Source of the DNA: Prosthecobacter debontii
Lineage (GTDB): Bacteria; Verrucomicrobiota; Verrucomicrobiia; Verrucomicrobiales; Verrucomicrobiaceae
Assembly (NCBI RefSeq): GCF_900167535.1
Contig: NZ_FUYE01000001.1
Location: 248,001 to 312,000 of the forward strand
Reading direction: 5' to 3'
Length of the DNA: 64,000 nt
Shown piece after piece: positions 35,513 to 43,774 of the stretch. Within the stretch, counting starts at the first letter, position 1. Every line of letters begins with the position of its first letter. The notes beneath the pieces were generated by a model that was not told where the DNA came from, did not search any database, and saw only the letters and a program-made list of their open reading frames with translations. The position numbers and the translations under genes are program-made.

Positions 35513-36420
35513 GTTATGAAAGTGCCGTGCAGGTCGAACGTGAACAGATTCAGATTCCCAGCGGGCATTCCTTTCGAGTGCTGCGCTGGTCGCGTTCCCT
35601 ACGAGAGGTGGAAAACGTCTTGGGACCGGAACAGGTCGAGCGTGTGAAGGGCGAGGGCACCCACTGGCATTTCCATGTCGAGATGGAACTCACACTTTTC
35701 ACCTCCGGCACGGGCACGCGTTTCGTGGGGGATCACATTGGCTCCTTCGCGGCCGGAGATCTTGTCCTGCTGGGGGAAAGGCTGCCTCACTACTGGCACA
35801 CTCGTGGCTCCAGCAGCGGCATCTCTGTGCAATGGCACTTTCCGTTAGGCCATGCTCTTTGGTCGTTTCCAGAGACGGCATCCCTCAGCGATCTCTTCCG
35901 CCAAGCCAGCCACGGTTTGCGTATTCGAGGCCCTGCCGCGCAACAAGTCGCCGCCTGGATGCAGGAACTGACGCAGGCCGAGGGCATGGATCAGCTCGCC
36001 CTGCTGCTGCGTATCCTCGCCTGCATTCAGCGGACCTCTACCCAGGAGCCGCAACCCCTCTCCGCACGCTCTTTTGCCCTGGCGACCGAGACCCACTACC
36101 AGCAGGCCATCGCCAAAGCGGTGCGCCACCTCGCGGCGCATTTCCGTGAGGAGGTGCGTCTGGAAGACGTGCTGAAACTCACCCACCTCAGCCGCCCCAC
36201 CTTTGCCCGTCAGTTCAAAAAACACTCCGGTCGCACCTTCAGCGAGTTCCTCAATCGCCTCCGCATCCAAGCCGCCTGCCGCGACCTTCAAGAAACGGAT
36301 CGCAGTGTCCTAGAAATCGCCATGCACAGCGGCTTTACCCAGCTTTCTTTCTTCAATCGTCTGTTCCGCCGCGTGATGAAATGCAGCCCGCGGGAGTATC
36401 GGGGGATGAAGCGAGGATAA
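35509..36420 (+). CDS. AraC-family transcriptional regulator
   Basis: 303 aa from ATG 35509; GTG 35527 is possible and would leave the repeat operator free. An N-terminal cupin-like sensor (HWHFHVEMELTLFTSGTGTRFVGD, AGDLVLLGERLPHYW) is followed by two C-terminal helix-turn-helix motifs (VRLEDVLKLTHLSRPTFARQFKKHSG, VLEIAMHSGFTQLSFFNRLFRRVMKCSPREYR). It is divergent from the sugar operon and presumably activates it. The last 50 bp of the gene have a diverged copy at 37647-37693. Confidence 0.92.
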   Translation: MCYESAVQVEREQIQIPSGHSFRVLRWSRSLREVENVLGPEQVERVKGEGTHWHFHVEMELTLFTSGTGTRFVGDHIGSFAAGDLVLLGERLPHYWHTRGSSSGISVQWHFPLGHALWSFPETASLSDLFRQASHGLRIRGPAAQQVAAWMQELTQAEGMDQLALLLRILACIQRTSTQEPQPLSARSFALATETHYQQAIAKAVRHLAAHFREEVRLEDVLKLTHLSRPTFARQFKKHSGRTFSEFLNRLRIQAACRDLQETDRSVLEIAMHSGFTQLSFFNRLFRRVMKCSPREYRGMKRG

Positions 36421-36433
36421 CGATTTGCTTCAA

Positions 36434-36697
36434 TCATTCGTAATGACTCCAAAGCCGTAGAACCTTAACGGTCTTTTCTTCCTCAATTACTTGGTAAACC
36501 AAACGATGTTGGATGTTGATGCGGCGCGAATAGGCACCCTGCAGATCTCCGACCAAGGCTTCATAGGGTGGTGGGTTGGCAAACGGGTTCTTGGCAATCA
36601 CATCCAGCAGTTCACGGGCTTTGGCCGCCAAATGGCTGCCTTTCAGCTTCTTGGCATCTTTTTGCGCATGGCGTGTGAAAACCAGTTTGTAGCTCAC
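36434..36697 (-). CDS. YoeB-type toxin (Txe family), module 1
   Basis: 87 aa ribosome-dependent mRNA endonuclease of the RelE fold. KLVFTRHAQKDAKKL at the start, RRINIQHRLVYQVIEEEKTVKVLRLWSHYE at the end with the conserved Arg, His and C-terminal His-Tyr. It overlaps the upstream antitoxin gene by 4 bp (ATGA). Confidence 0.92.
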   Translation of the reverse strand: MSYKLVFTRHAQKDAKKLKGSHLAAKARELLDVIAKNPFANPPPYEALVGDLQGAYSRRINIQHRLVYQVIEEEKTVKVLRLWSHYE

Positions 36698-36936
36698 AAG
36701 TCAATGTCCTCACTGCAGTCTTCGATTCGCGTTTTCATCCCTTCGACAATCGAGTCCCGCATGCCGGGGATATTGAGCAAATAGAGTGTCTCTTGAATGG
36801 CCCGCCAGTCGGATTCAGAAACCAAAACGGCATTGCCACGCTTACCCGTGATTTGGACCGGCTCATGATTTGCCAGCGTGGCATCAATGAGATTGTAGAA
36901 ATCTGCGCGTGCGGATGTTGCCGTGACCGTCTTCAT
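36694..36936 (-). CDS. YefM-type antitoxin, module 1
   Basis: 80 aa Phd/YefM-like antitoxin from ATG 36936 (MKTVTATSARADFYNLIDATL); an in-frame ATG at 36987 is less likely. QITGKRGNAVLVSESDWRAIQETLYLL is the family DNA-binding/dimer part and the acidic tail would mask the toxin. It starts 47 bp downstream of module 2. Confidence 0.9.
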   Translation of the reverse strand: MKTVTATSARADFYNLIDATLANHEPVQITGKRGNAVLVSESDWRAIQETLYLLNIPGMRDSIVEGMKTRIEDCSEDIDL

Positions 36937-36983
36937 ACCGAGAACGTGCGTGATTGCGTGCGCTAAGCAAGGTTTTTCTCCCA

Positions 36984-37241
36984 TCACTCATAATGATACC
37001 GAGCCTGCGCGACCTGGATCGTGTCGCCCTCCACACGATAAACCAAACGATGTTCGTCCGTGATGCGGCGTGACCAAAAACCACTGAGTGCATGCTTCAA
37101 TGGCTCGGGTTTGCCAATGCCTGAGTAAGGTGTCCTAGAGATGTCTTTCAGCAGACCGTTGATCTTTTGAACGATCTTTTTATCCACCTGCTGCCAATAA
37201 GTGTAATCCTCCCAAGCCTGCGATGAAAACAGGAGTTTCAT
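36984..37241 (-). CDS. YoeB-type toxin, module 2
   Basis: 85 aa, very close to the classical YoeB pattern: SSQAWEDYTYWQQVDKKIVQKIN, GIGKPEPLKHALSGFWSRRI, HRLVYRVEGDTIQVAQARYHYE. It cleaves mRNA at the ribosome and is neutralised by YefM. It overlaps the antitoxin gene by 4 bp. Confidence 0.95.
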   Translation of the reverse strand: MKLLFSSQAWEDYTYWQQVDKKIVQKINGLLKDISRTPYSGIGKPEPLKHALSGFWSRRITDEHRLVYRVEGDTIQVAQARYHYE

Positions 37242-37498
37242 GCTTCCAGTTCATCCAGAGTTTTAGAGACGCCTTTGCCAGCTTTCAGTTCTTCAATGGA
37301 GTTCAACAAACGACGGGCATTGGCAGGGGAACGCAGAAGCATCGCGGTTTCATGGAGAGATTCGTAATCCTCCAGCGACATGAGTACCACAGCTTGATCG
37401 CGATTACGCGTGATGATGACCGGATCATGGTCCTCACAGACACGATCCATCGTCGCCGCCAAGCTTTCCCGAGCCGCCGTATAGGTGATCGCCTTCAT
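37238..37498 (-). CDS. YefM-type antitoxin, module 2
   Basis: 86 aa: MKAITYTAARESLAATMDRV, VIITRNRDQAVVLMSLEDYESLHET, then an acidic C-terminal tail. It represses its own operon with the toxin as corepressor in this family. A perfect inverted repeat directly abuts its start codon. Confidence 0.95.
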   Translation of the reverse strand: MKAITYTAARESLAATMDRVCEDHDPVIITRNRDQAVVLMSLEDYESLHETAMLLRSPANARRLLNSIEELKAGKGVSKTLDELEA

Positions 37499-37533
37499 AT
37501 GGACAGGATGTTGTCCATAGCGTGTAATGTCAA
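37499..37533 (-). promoter_or_regulatory. Promoter/operator of yefM-yoeB module 2
   Basis: Perfect inverted repeat ATGGACA-N6-TGTCCAT (37499-37518) touches the yefM start codon. A TTGACA -35-like hexamer lies on the minus strand at 37533-37528. The -10 is weak, and spacing suggests a very short leader or a leaderless mRNA. Confidence 0.5.
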
Positions 37534-37569
37534 GCCAAGACCAACATCCCTCGCTGTCGCCTCGCCCAC

Positions 37570-37715
37570 CACTTGCACCCCAGCCACTCCTCAGCCATGA
37601 AAGAAGTGTGCTGACCGACTATCACACCCACCATCCCCTGTGCCGTCGCGTGATGAAATGCAGCCCACGGGATTATCGGGGGATGAAGAGGGGGGAAAAT
37701 ATTTACAATCACTAG
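37570..37715 (+). pseudogene. Chimeric scar: hisK 5' end fused to araC 3' end
   Basis: 37570-37647 repeats 38519-38596 (start of the histidinol-phosphatase gene) with 2 mismatches in 78. 37647-37693 repeats 36370-36416 (end of the araC gene) with 4 mismatches in 47. The join falls at CTGT-x-CCG-x-CG, present in both parents, and keeps one reading frame: from GTG 37608 it would encode 35 residues, TDYHTHHPLCR joined to RVMKCSPRDYRG, stop at 37715. It is unlikely to be functional and marks a past rearrangement. Confidence 0.88.
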
Positions 37716-37753
37716 TACATACCTCAACCAGTGAACCGTTTGACACATAGTCT

Positions 37754-38491
37754 ATGACGCGCCCGCATCGTGAATGGTTTTGCTTTAATGATCCGACCTG
37801 CACATTGGAGAAGTTAGTGAAGCCTTACGATTGTCTTGGTAGGCACCTCTGGGTGACACAGACTATTTTCTTTGGGGACTGCACACTTACCCCGCCGACT
37901 TCCTCGTTGGAGCACGATGCTCATCTTCATACCATTGATGAGGATACTCCAGGATTGGCATCTCTTGAAAAGACCACTGAGTTGAAAGATCTTTGGCGTA
38001 TCGCTAAAGACTTTGATGGACATCGCTATTATTGGGCAGCCCCTTCCGGGGAATTATGGGTGCGATACCATGATCCCGATGAATTTGAAAATCTTGGTGC
38101 ATTGGGAACACAAGAACTACTTCAATGGTTTTCGACAAATCGTTCGAGATTGCCGGAAAAGCAAAATTGGGGCATCTACTACATCAATGTGGCTCCGGGC
38201 GCTTTTGGGCAGTGCTTTCTGGAACAACGTGAATCCATTGATTTGAAAACCATTGAGTCCAGCGTCTCAAATTTAAGGTCATTCCCCTGCCAATTTTCCG
38301 ACACCAAACGTTTCTCTGCCTACGACCCAGCCTTGGGACTGTCTATTGAAGCGAGCTTTGATGAAGAAAGCCAATACGGGCTGCTAGAGATGAAGCTGCG
38401 AGCGCCGTCTAGTGTGTCCGCAGAAATCCGCCATAAACTGGAAGGCTGGTGGGACAATATGAAGTCCAACGTTTTTACCAGTGTAACGTAA
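37754..38491 (+). CDS. Unrecognised 245-aa protein
   Basis: No family recognised. It has no signal peptide or membrane helix; it is rich in aromatic residues (HRYYWAAPSGELWVRYHDPDEF, NWGIYYINVAP, LEGWWDNM). The gene looks AT-richer than its neighbours and lies between the duplicated hisK/araC segments, which suggests acquisition by transfer. ATG 37754 is the first in frame. It might be accessory cargo of the same event that brought the toxin-antitoxin genes. Confidence 0.6.
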   Translation: MTRPHREWFCFNDPTCTLEKLVKPYDCLGRHLWVTQTIFFGDCTLTPPTSSLEHDAHLHTIDEDTPGLASLEKTTELKDLWRIAKDFDGHRYYWAAPSGELWVRYHDPDEFENLGALGTQELLQWFSTNRSRLPEKQNWGIYYINVAPGAFGQCFLEQRESIDLKTIESSVSNLRSFPCQFSDTKRFSAYDPALGLSIEASFDEESQYGLLEMKLRAPSSVSAEIRHKLEGWWDNMKSNVFTSVT

Positions 38492-38556
38492 TGGGGCTAA
38501 GTAACCCAACTTCGCTCCCACTTGCACCCCAGCCACTCCTCCGCCATGAAAGAAGC

Positions 38557-39369
38557 GTGCTGACCGACTATCACACCCACCATCCCCTGTGCCGTCATGC
38601 GGAGGGGCATCCGATTGAATACGCCCGCCATGCCCGTAGCATCGGCCTCGCTGAGATTGGTTTTTCGGATCACAACCCGACGCCGGAGTTTCTGGATGAA
38701 TGGCGCATGACCTGGGATGAGCTGCCGGTCTATCTGGCCGAGGTGGAGCAGGCTCGCGAAGCGGTGCCAGAGATCCCGGTGCGACTGAGCCTGGAATGCG
38801 ATTACCTGGAGGGACGCGAGGCCTGGACGGATCGCATCGCCAAGCTGGCAGAGTGGGATTACCTCATCGGCAGTGTGCATTACATCCAGGACGGCTTGGC
38901 CGTGGATGATCCGAAATACATGAACCACTTCAAGACTCAGCCGGAGATCCTGGAGATGTGGAAGAACTACTGGCGGCTGTATGAAAAGATGATCCGCGCT
39001 CAGCAGCATGACTTCTATGCGCACCCAGATCTGGCCAAGCGTTTCGGGGCCCTGCCTACGGGGGATCTTCGGCCTTATTATGAACCTGTGATCCAGGCCT
39101 TGGCGGATACGAAGGGTGTCATGGAAGTGAGCACGGCAAGCCTACGCAAGGGACTCAACGAATTTTATCCCGCACGTGCCATGCTGGAGATGGCCTTCAG
39201 CGCCGGGGTGCCTATCGTGATCAATTCCGATGCCCATAAACCCACCGATGTGGGAGCAGACTTTGCTCAAGCTTTAGAGTTCGTTCGCAGTGTCGGCTAT
39301 CGTGAAACCGTGCGCTTTGAGAAACGCCAGCGTCGTGTGGTGCCCCTGCCGGAAACATGGCCGCTTTGA
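38557..39369 (+). CDS. hisK: Histidinol-phosphatase, PHP family
   Basis: 270 aa from GTG 38557, preceded by GAAAGAAG as a ribosome-binding site; an upstream ATG at 38449 would start in unrelated sequence. PHP-domain metal motifs are present: DYHTHHPLCRHAEG, GFSDHNP, LECDYLEG, GSVHYIQ, HPDL and NSDAHKP. The enzyme removes phosphate from histidinol phosphate in histidine synthesis. folP follows by 12 bp. Confidence 0.88.
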   Translation: MLTDYHTHHPLCRHAEGHPIEYARHARSIGLAEIGFSDHNPTPEFLDEWRMTWDELPVYLAEVEQAREAVPEIPVRLSLECDYLEGREAWTDRIAKLAEWDYLIGSVHYIQDGLAVDDPKYMNHFKTQPEILEMWKNYWRLYEKMIRAQQHDFYAHPDLAKRFGALPTGDLRPYYEPVIQALADTKGVMEVSTASLRKGLNEFYPARAMLEMAFSAGVPIVINSDAHKPTDVGADFAQALEFVRSVGYRETVRFEKRQRRVVPLPETWPL

Positions 39370-39381
39370 TTCTGCCTAACC

Positions 39382-40263
39382 ATGATTTGGAAAGCCCGTC
39401 ATCACGTCATTGAGTTTCCCCGCCGCCCGTTGGTGATGGGGATCGTGAATATCAATGACGACTCCTTTTGCGGAGATGGCACCCTAGACCCCGACAAAGC
39501 CCTGGCTCAAGCCGAGACCATGCTGCGTGAAGGGGCTGACATCATCGATATCGGAGCCGAGAGTGCGCGGACGAATCGCGGCCCCATCAGCGTGGAAGAT
39601 GAAATCCAGCGGCTGCTTCCTTTCATGGCAGCCTGGCCGGAGTTAGTAGCAAAGTTTGAAAAGGCACCGTGGGACGCGGCCCAGCTCTGGCCGCCACTGC
39701 TTTCCATCAATACCTGGCGCTCCGAAGTGATCGAGGCGGTACTTCCCCATGGTGGTGATCTGATCAATGACATCAGCGCCCTGCCCGATGCCACGAATGC
39801 GCGCCTCTGTGCAGAGCATGGGGCCAGTCTGCTGATCATGCACAGCATCGGCCAGCCAAAGGTGCGGCACACTCATGTGGGTTATGCGAATATCCTGGAG
39901 ACCATGACTGCGTTCTTCGATGAAAAGCTGGCTTTGGCGCATAGCGCAGGACTTTCTCCCGAGCACATCATCCTGGATCCAGGCATCGACTTCGCCAAAC
40001 AGCGGGAGGATAATCTCACGCTGTATCGCCATGCCGATCAGCTTCAGAAATGGGACCGTCCGGTGCTGCTGCCTGTCTCACGGAAAACCGTGATTGGTCA
40101 GGTGCTGGATCTTCCTAATGCTGTGGATCGCGATGCCGGCACCCTCGCCTGCATCGCCGCCGGGATGCGACGCGGGGCTCAGATCTATCGTGTGCACAAT
40201 GTCCGTGCCGCTGCTCAGGCCATCAAGGTATTGTGGGGCGTGAGCTCATCACCTCATGCATGA
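39382..40263 (+). CDS. folP: Dihydropteroate synthase, divergent
   Basis: 293 aa TIM-barrel that condenses a pterin pyrophosphate with p-aminobenzoate in folate synthesis. Recognisable: VMGIVNINDDSF (usual VMGILNVTPDSF), ADIIDIGAESART (usual DIGGESTRPG), DLINDISAL, LDPGIDFAKQREDN and PVSRKTVIG. Loop 1 and loop 2 residues depart from consensus: TPDSFSDGG is DDSFCGDG and STRPGA is SARTNRGP. It could be a paralog with altered properties. It lies in a run hisK-folP-secreted protein. Confidence 0.85.
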   Translation: MIWKARHHVIEFPRRPLVMGIVNINDDSFCGDGTLDPDKALAQAETMLREGADIIDIGAESARTNRGPISVEDEIQRLLPFMAAWPELVAKFEKAPWDAAQLWPPLLSINTWRSEVIEAVLPHGGDLINDISALPDATNARLCAEHGASLLIMHSIGQPKVRHTHVGYANILETMTAFFDEKLALAHSAGLSPEHIILDPGIDFAKQREDNLTLYRHADQLQKWDRPVLLPVSRKTVIGQVLDLPNAVDRDAGTLACIAAGMRRGAQIYRVHNVRAAAQAIKVLWGVSSSPHA

Positions 40264-40290
40264 ATTTGGTTCTTGAAAACGTTATGACCA

Positions 40291-41103
40291 GTGTCTCTCG
40301 TTTCCCATCCACCCCTTCGTCTGATCGTTGCTTTTTCGATGTTGATTTCGTGGTCGTTCGCGGCCGACTCAGGGTTTCAAGCCGCGACTTGTGAAGGCAT
40401 TTATAAGCGTCATGTCCAGGGCATCTGCACCGATGCCCAAGACGCCATCTATTGGTCATGGACGGACGCGATCGTGAAGACGGATCGCCAAGGACATATC
40501 CTTAGACAGGTGCAGGCCCCAGATCATCAGGGCGATCTCTGCCATGTGGAGGGAAAGCTCTATGTCGCCGTGAATCTGGGCAAATTCAATCAGCCCGCCG
40601 GGGCGGCCGATTCCTGGGTTTTCGTTTACGATAGCGATAGCCTGGCCGAGCTGGCGCGGTATCCGGTGCCGGAGGTGGTGCATGGAGCAGGGGGCATGGC
40701 TTACCGTAACGGCCACTTTTACATCGTCGGCGGCCTACCTCCTGGGGCAGATGGAAACGAGGTGTATGAATACGACGCCTCCTTTAAGCTCGTGAAGCGT
40801 CATGCCCTGGCCAGTGGCTACACGCTTATGGGCATTCAAACGGTCGAATATGCCGAGGGGGCTTGGTGGTTCGGGTGCTATGGCAAACCTGCGGTGCTGC
40901 TGCGTGCAGATGAGGCTTTTCAAATGACAGGCCGCTGGGAAATCAATGCCTCGGTAGGCATCGCCACGCTTGGACAGGGCCGGTTTCTCATCGCCGAAAA
41001 CCTAGTGGGTCCAGATAAGCGCAATACCGCCCGGGTAAAATTGGCGCGGGCGGATGCCCAGCAGGGGCTGATCTTCGAGGCTCCGATCCCAGCGTCACCG
41101 TAA
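40291..41103 (+). CDS. Secreted beta-propeller-like protein
   Basis: 270 aa from GTG 40291 with a signal peptide (VAFSMLISWSFA, about 1-24). Repeated strand-turn units (AIYWSWTDAIVKTDRQGHIL, GKLYVAVNLGKF, GGMAYRNGHFYIVGGLPPG, AWWFGCYGKPAVLL) suggest a six- or seven-bladed propeller. No catalytic motif was identified. It starts 27 bp after folP and precedes a sulfatase gene by about 130 bp. Confidence 0.7.
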   Translation: MSLVSHPPLRLIVAFSMLISWSFAADSGFQAATCEGIYKRHVQGICTDAQDAIYWSWTDAIVKTDRQGHILRQVQAPDHQGDLCHVEGKLYVAVNLGKFNQPAGAADSWVFVYDSDSLAELARYPVPEVVHGAGGMAYRNGHFYIVGGLPPGADGNEVYEYDASFKLVKRHALASGYTLMGIQTVEYAEGAWWFGCYGKPAVLLRADEAFQMTGRWEINASVGIATLGQGRFLIAENLVGPDKRNTARVKLARADAQQGLIFEAPIPASP

Positions 41104-41235
41104 AAACGGCGGCATTTGCATGAAACAAGCAGCGCCTTGCCGCTGTTCACAGAGTCTTGACCTCACTCCTGCCTGAGTGATCCTTCCTCGCGGTCTGATC
41201 GTTCGTGGCGGAAGCCTCCGCTTCACTTTCTTTTT

Positions 41236-42816
41236 ATGTTCCGGTCCTTTTTTAAACCGCTCACCTTTCTCGCTCTGGCTGCTGCGCTGCATGCGGCCGA
41301 TAAACCTAACTTCATCTTCATTCTCTGCGATGACCTCGGTTACGGCGATGTCCGCTGCCTGAATCCTGAGGGCAAGATCGCCACGCCGAACATGGATCGC
41401 ATTGCCAAAGAAGGCGTGACCTTCACCGATGCCCACACCCCCTCCAGCGTCTGCACCCCCACGCGCTACGGCACCGTGACGGGCCGCTACAACTGGCGCA
41501 CGAAACTGCAGAGCGGCGTGCTCGGGGGGCTGAGCCCGCACTTGATCGCCACCGACCGGATGACGGTGGCCTCCCTGCTGAAGGCGCAAGGCTACAACAC
41601 CGCCTGCATTGGCAAATGGCACCTGGGCATGGATTGGGTCATCAAGGAAGGTCAGACCGTCTCTGAGCTGACCATCGAATCCCGCGAACAAGCCTGGAGC
41701 GTGGACTTTACCCAACCGGCAAAGAACGGGCCTAACAGCGTCGGCTTCGATTATTACTTCGGCATCAGCGCCTCTCTGGACATGGTGCCCTATTGCTTCA
41801 TTGAAAACGGTCGTGTCACCGTCCAGCCGACTGAAGATCGTGAGCTGGAGATGGTGCAGGGAGAGACCAAGCGCTACACGCGCAAAGGCCCTGCCGCCCC
41901 CGGTTTCACCGGCTACGAGGTGCTGCCCACCCTGGCCTCCAAAGCCTCTGCGTATGTGGCGGAAAAAGCCGCTGACGCTAAAGCGGGCAAGCCCTTCTTC
42001 ATCTACTTGCCCTTCACCTCCCCGCATACGCCGATCCTACCGAATCCTGAATGGCGTGGCAAAAGCGGCCTCAATCAATATGGCGACTTCGTGATGGAAA
42101 CCGATGCCGCTGTGGGGCGCGTGCTGAAGGCCCTGGACGATAACGGACTGGCCGAAAACACCGTCGTCGTGCTGACCAGTGACAACGGCTGCTCCCCCAG
42201 TGCCGATTATCCCGCCCTGCTGGCGAAAGGCCACAACCCCAGCGGCAAGCTGCGCGGTCACAAAGCCGACATCTATGATGGCGGGCATCGCGTGCCCTTC
42301 CTCGTGCGCTGGCCCGCCAAGGTCAAGGGGGGGCAAACCACGACGCAACTCACCTGCCTCACCGACTTCATGGCCACCACCGCCGAGATCACTGGCACAC
42401 GCCTGCCCGACAATGCGGCGGAGGATAGCTTCAGCTTTCTACCCGTTTTGTTAGGTCAGGAGAGCGACGCCCTGCGTCAGAGCGTGGTGCATCACAGCAT
42501 CGGCGGCTACTTCGCCATCCGTGAGGGGAAATGGAAACTCGCCTTCTGCCCCGGCAGCGGCGGCTGGAGCGAGCCGCGCCCTGGCAAGGAACCGAAGGAC
42601 GCCCCGAGCGTGCAGCTCTTCGACCTGGAAGCGGATCTCGGTGAGCAGACCAACCTCCAAGCCGAGCACCCCGAAGTGGTGGCCAACCTGACGATGAAGC
42701 TCAAACAAATCATCGCCGATGGCCGCAGCACCCCCGGCGATAAGCAGACCAACGACGTGCCCGTGGACATGGTCAAGCCCAGCCCGCCTGCCCCGAAGAA
42801 GGGGAAGAAGAAGTAA
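41236..42816 (+). CDS. Secreted sulfatase
   Basis: 526 aa with a signal peptide (about 1-21). ILCDDLGYGDV metal motif, CTPTRYGTVTGR with Cys73 as the expected formylglycine, GKWHLGMDWV, SPHTPILP, LTSDNGCSPSADYP. The pattern fits arylsulfatase/N-acetylgalactosamine-sulfatase-like enzymes. The C-terminus ends in a Pro/Lys tail (PAPKKGKKK), similar in character to the Lys-rich tail of the first sulfatase in the window. Confidence 0.93.
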   Translation: MFRSFFKPLTFLALAAALHAADKPNFIFILCDDLGYGDVRCLNPEGKIATPNMDRIAKEGVTFTDAHTPSSVCTPTRYGTVTGRYNWRTKLQSGVLGGLSPHLIATDRMTVASLLKAQGYNTACIGKWHLGMDWVIKEGQTVSELTIESREQAWSVDFTQPAKNGPNSVGFDYYFGISASLDMVPYCFIENGRVTVQPTEDRELEMVQGETKRYTRKGPAAPGFTGYEVLPTLASKASAYVAEKAADAKAGKPFFIYLPFTSPHTPILPNPEWRGKSGLNQYGDFVMETDAAVGRVLKALDDNGLAENTVVVLTSDNGCSPSADYPALLAKGHNPSGKLRGHKADIYDGGHRVPFLVRWPAKVKGGQTTTQLTCLTDFMATTAEITGTRLPDNAAEDSFSFLPVLLGQESDALRQSVVHHSIGGYFAIREGKWKLAFCPGSGGWSEPRPGKEPKDAPSVQLFDLEADLGEQTNLQAEHPEVVANLTMKLKQIIADGRSTPGDKQTNDVPVDMVKPSPPAPKKGKKK

Positions 42817-42864
42817 GGGGGGCTTGGTCATTGGTTCCCCCATGCGGGATCAGGAGGGCGGCTC

Positions 42865-42916
42865 GTTTGGAGCCCCGGCTTCTGCCCGGACTCTGTGGGC
42901 TGTCAAAGTCCCGAAC
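42865..42916. repeat. Palindromic GTTCGGAG element, short copy
   Basis: Starts GTTTGGAGCCCCGGCTT and ends AGTCCCGAAC. It matches the ends of the copies at 46055-46134 and 46481-46558, with a shorter centre. Confidence 0.6.
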
Positions 42917-43054
42917 GCTAGAAGGCACGCGGATGAATACACGGATTTCATCTTAGCTGCCGTCACAAGCAGGTAAGAATTCTTCGCTTACTTAAATCAT
43001 CAGGCCGTCTGCATTCCGCGTTCGACATTCGTCATTTTCCTCTCACCGTTGGGC

Positions 43055-43774
43055 ATGCTCGCGCTCTTCATCCTGGTCCTCGCATTGTGCTTCGGCGTCT
43101 GCCAGTGGGCGGCCGGGCGAGCTGACGTGGTGAAGAGCCAAGGCCTCAAAGAACGAGCTCCGACGGCTCATACGGCCACGGAGATGGTCAAGCTTTTCCT
43201 GGCTTACGAAGGGGCTCAAGATGTGGAAGTGGTGGAGTATGACGGGGTGGTCACCGACTACTTCGACCCTGCCCGGAGGAAGCTGTTTCTGCGCCCGCGT
43301 ATTGCCCGTAGCACCTCAATGGGGGCTTGGGCTGTAGCGCTGCATGAGGCTGGCCATGCTCTTCAGACGGATTCGGCTCTTTCCGACCTGAAATGGCGAC
43401 AGACGGTGATCCGGCTGAATCGGTATGGACCGTTCTTTGCCCTGGTGGCAGCGGGAGGGCTGCTTTTCTTGCGGCTTCCACCGCGCATTGCTGTGCTCTT
43501 GATGGTGGCTTGCTGTGTGATTTTCCTGCTCCTGAATCTGGGCACCTTAGCGGTGGAATACAATGCCAATGCGCGCCTGCGCCGCTTCCTGGAAAAGCAT
43601 CTGGATCGCTACCCCGATGCACTGGATCGCCTGAATGGTTACCTGGGCCGCATGGCCGTGCGCGAGGTGGGGGATCTCATTCAGTCACCACGGTATTTCT
43701 TCCTCAGCGCATTGCCCGGTAGCGGTAAGCTACGCCCGACGGTTACGGAGCCAAAAAAAGATGAGGAAACCTAA
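43055..43774 (+). CDS. YugP-type zinc metallopeptidase, membrane
   Basis: 239 aa from ATG 43055. Helix 1 near the N-terminus (MLALFILVLALCFGVCQW), HEAGH zinc site at residues 97-101 and two further helices (YGPFFALVAAGGLLFLRL, IAVLLMVACCVIFLLL). NARLRRFLEKHLD follows. This matches the Zn_peptidase_2 (YugP) family of membrane proteases with unknown substrates. It is a single gene; the NDH-2-like gene follows after 200 bp. Confidence 0.87.
   Translation: MLALFILVLALCFGVCQWAAGRADVVKSQGLKERAPTAHTATEMVKLFLAYEGAQDVEVVEYDGVVTDYFDPARRKLFLRPRIARSTSMGAWAVALHEAGHALQTDSALSDLKWRQTVIRLNRYGPFFALVAAGGLLFLRLPPRIAVLLMVACCVIFLLLNLGTLAVEYNANARLRRFLEKHLDRYPDALDRLNGYLGRMAVREVGDLIQSPRYFFLSALPGSGKLRPTVTEPKKDEET

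Noticed and set aside
37527..37715. 62-aa ORF as a real gene
   Set aside because: It is the in-frame join of two gene fragments and is better explained as a recombination scar.
39382..40263. Acquired sulfonamide-resistance sul gene
   Set aside because: The loops are unusual, but the gene sits between ordinary chromosomal genes with matching composition and shows none of the integron context of sul genes.
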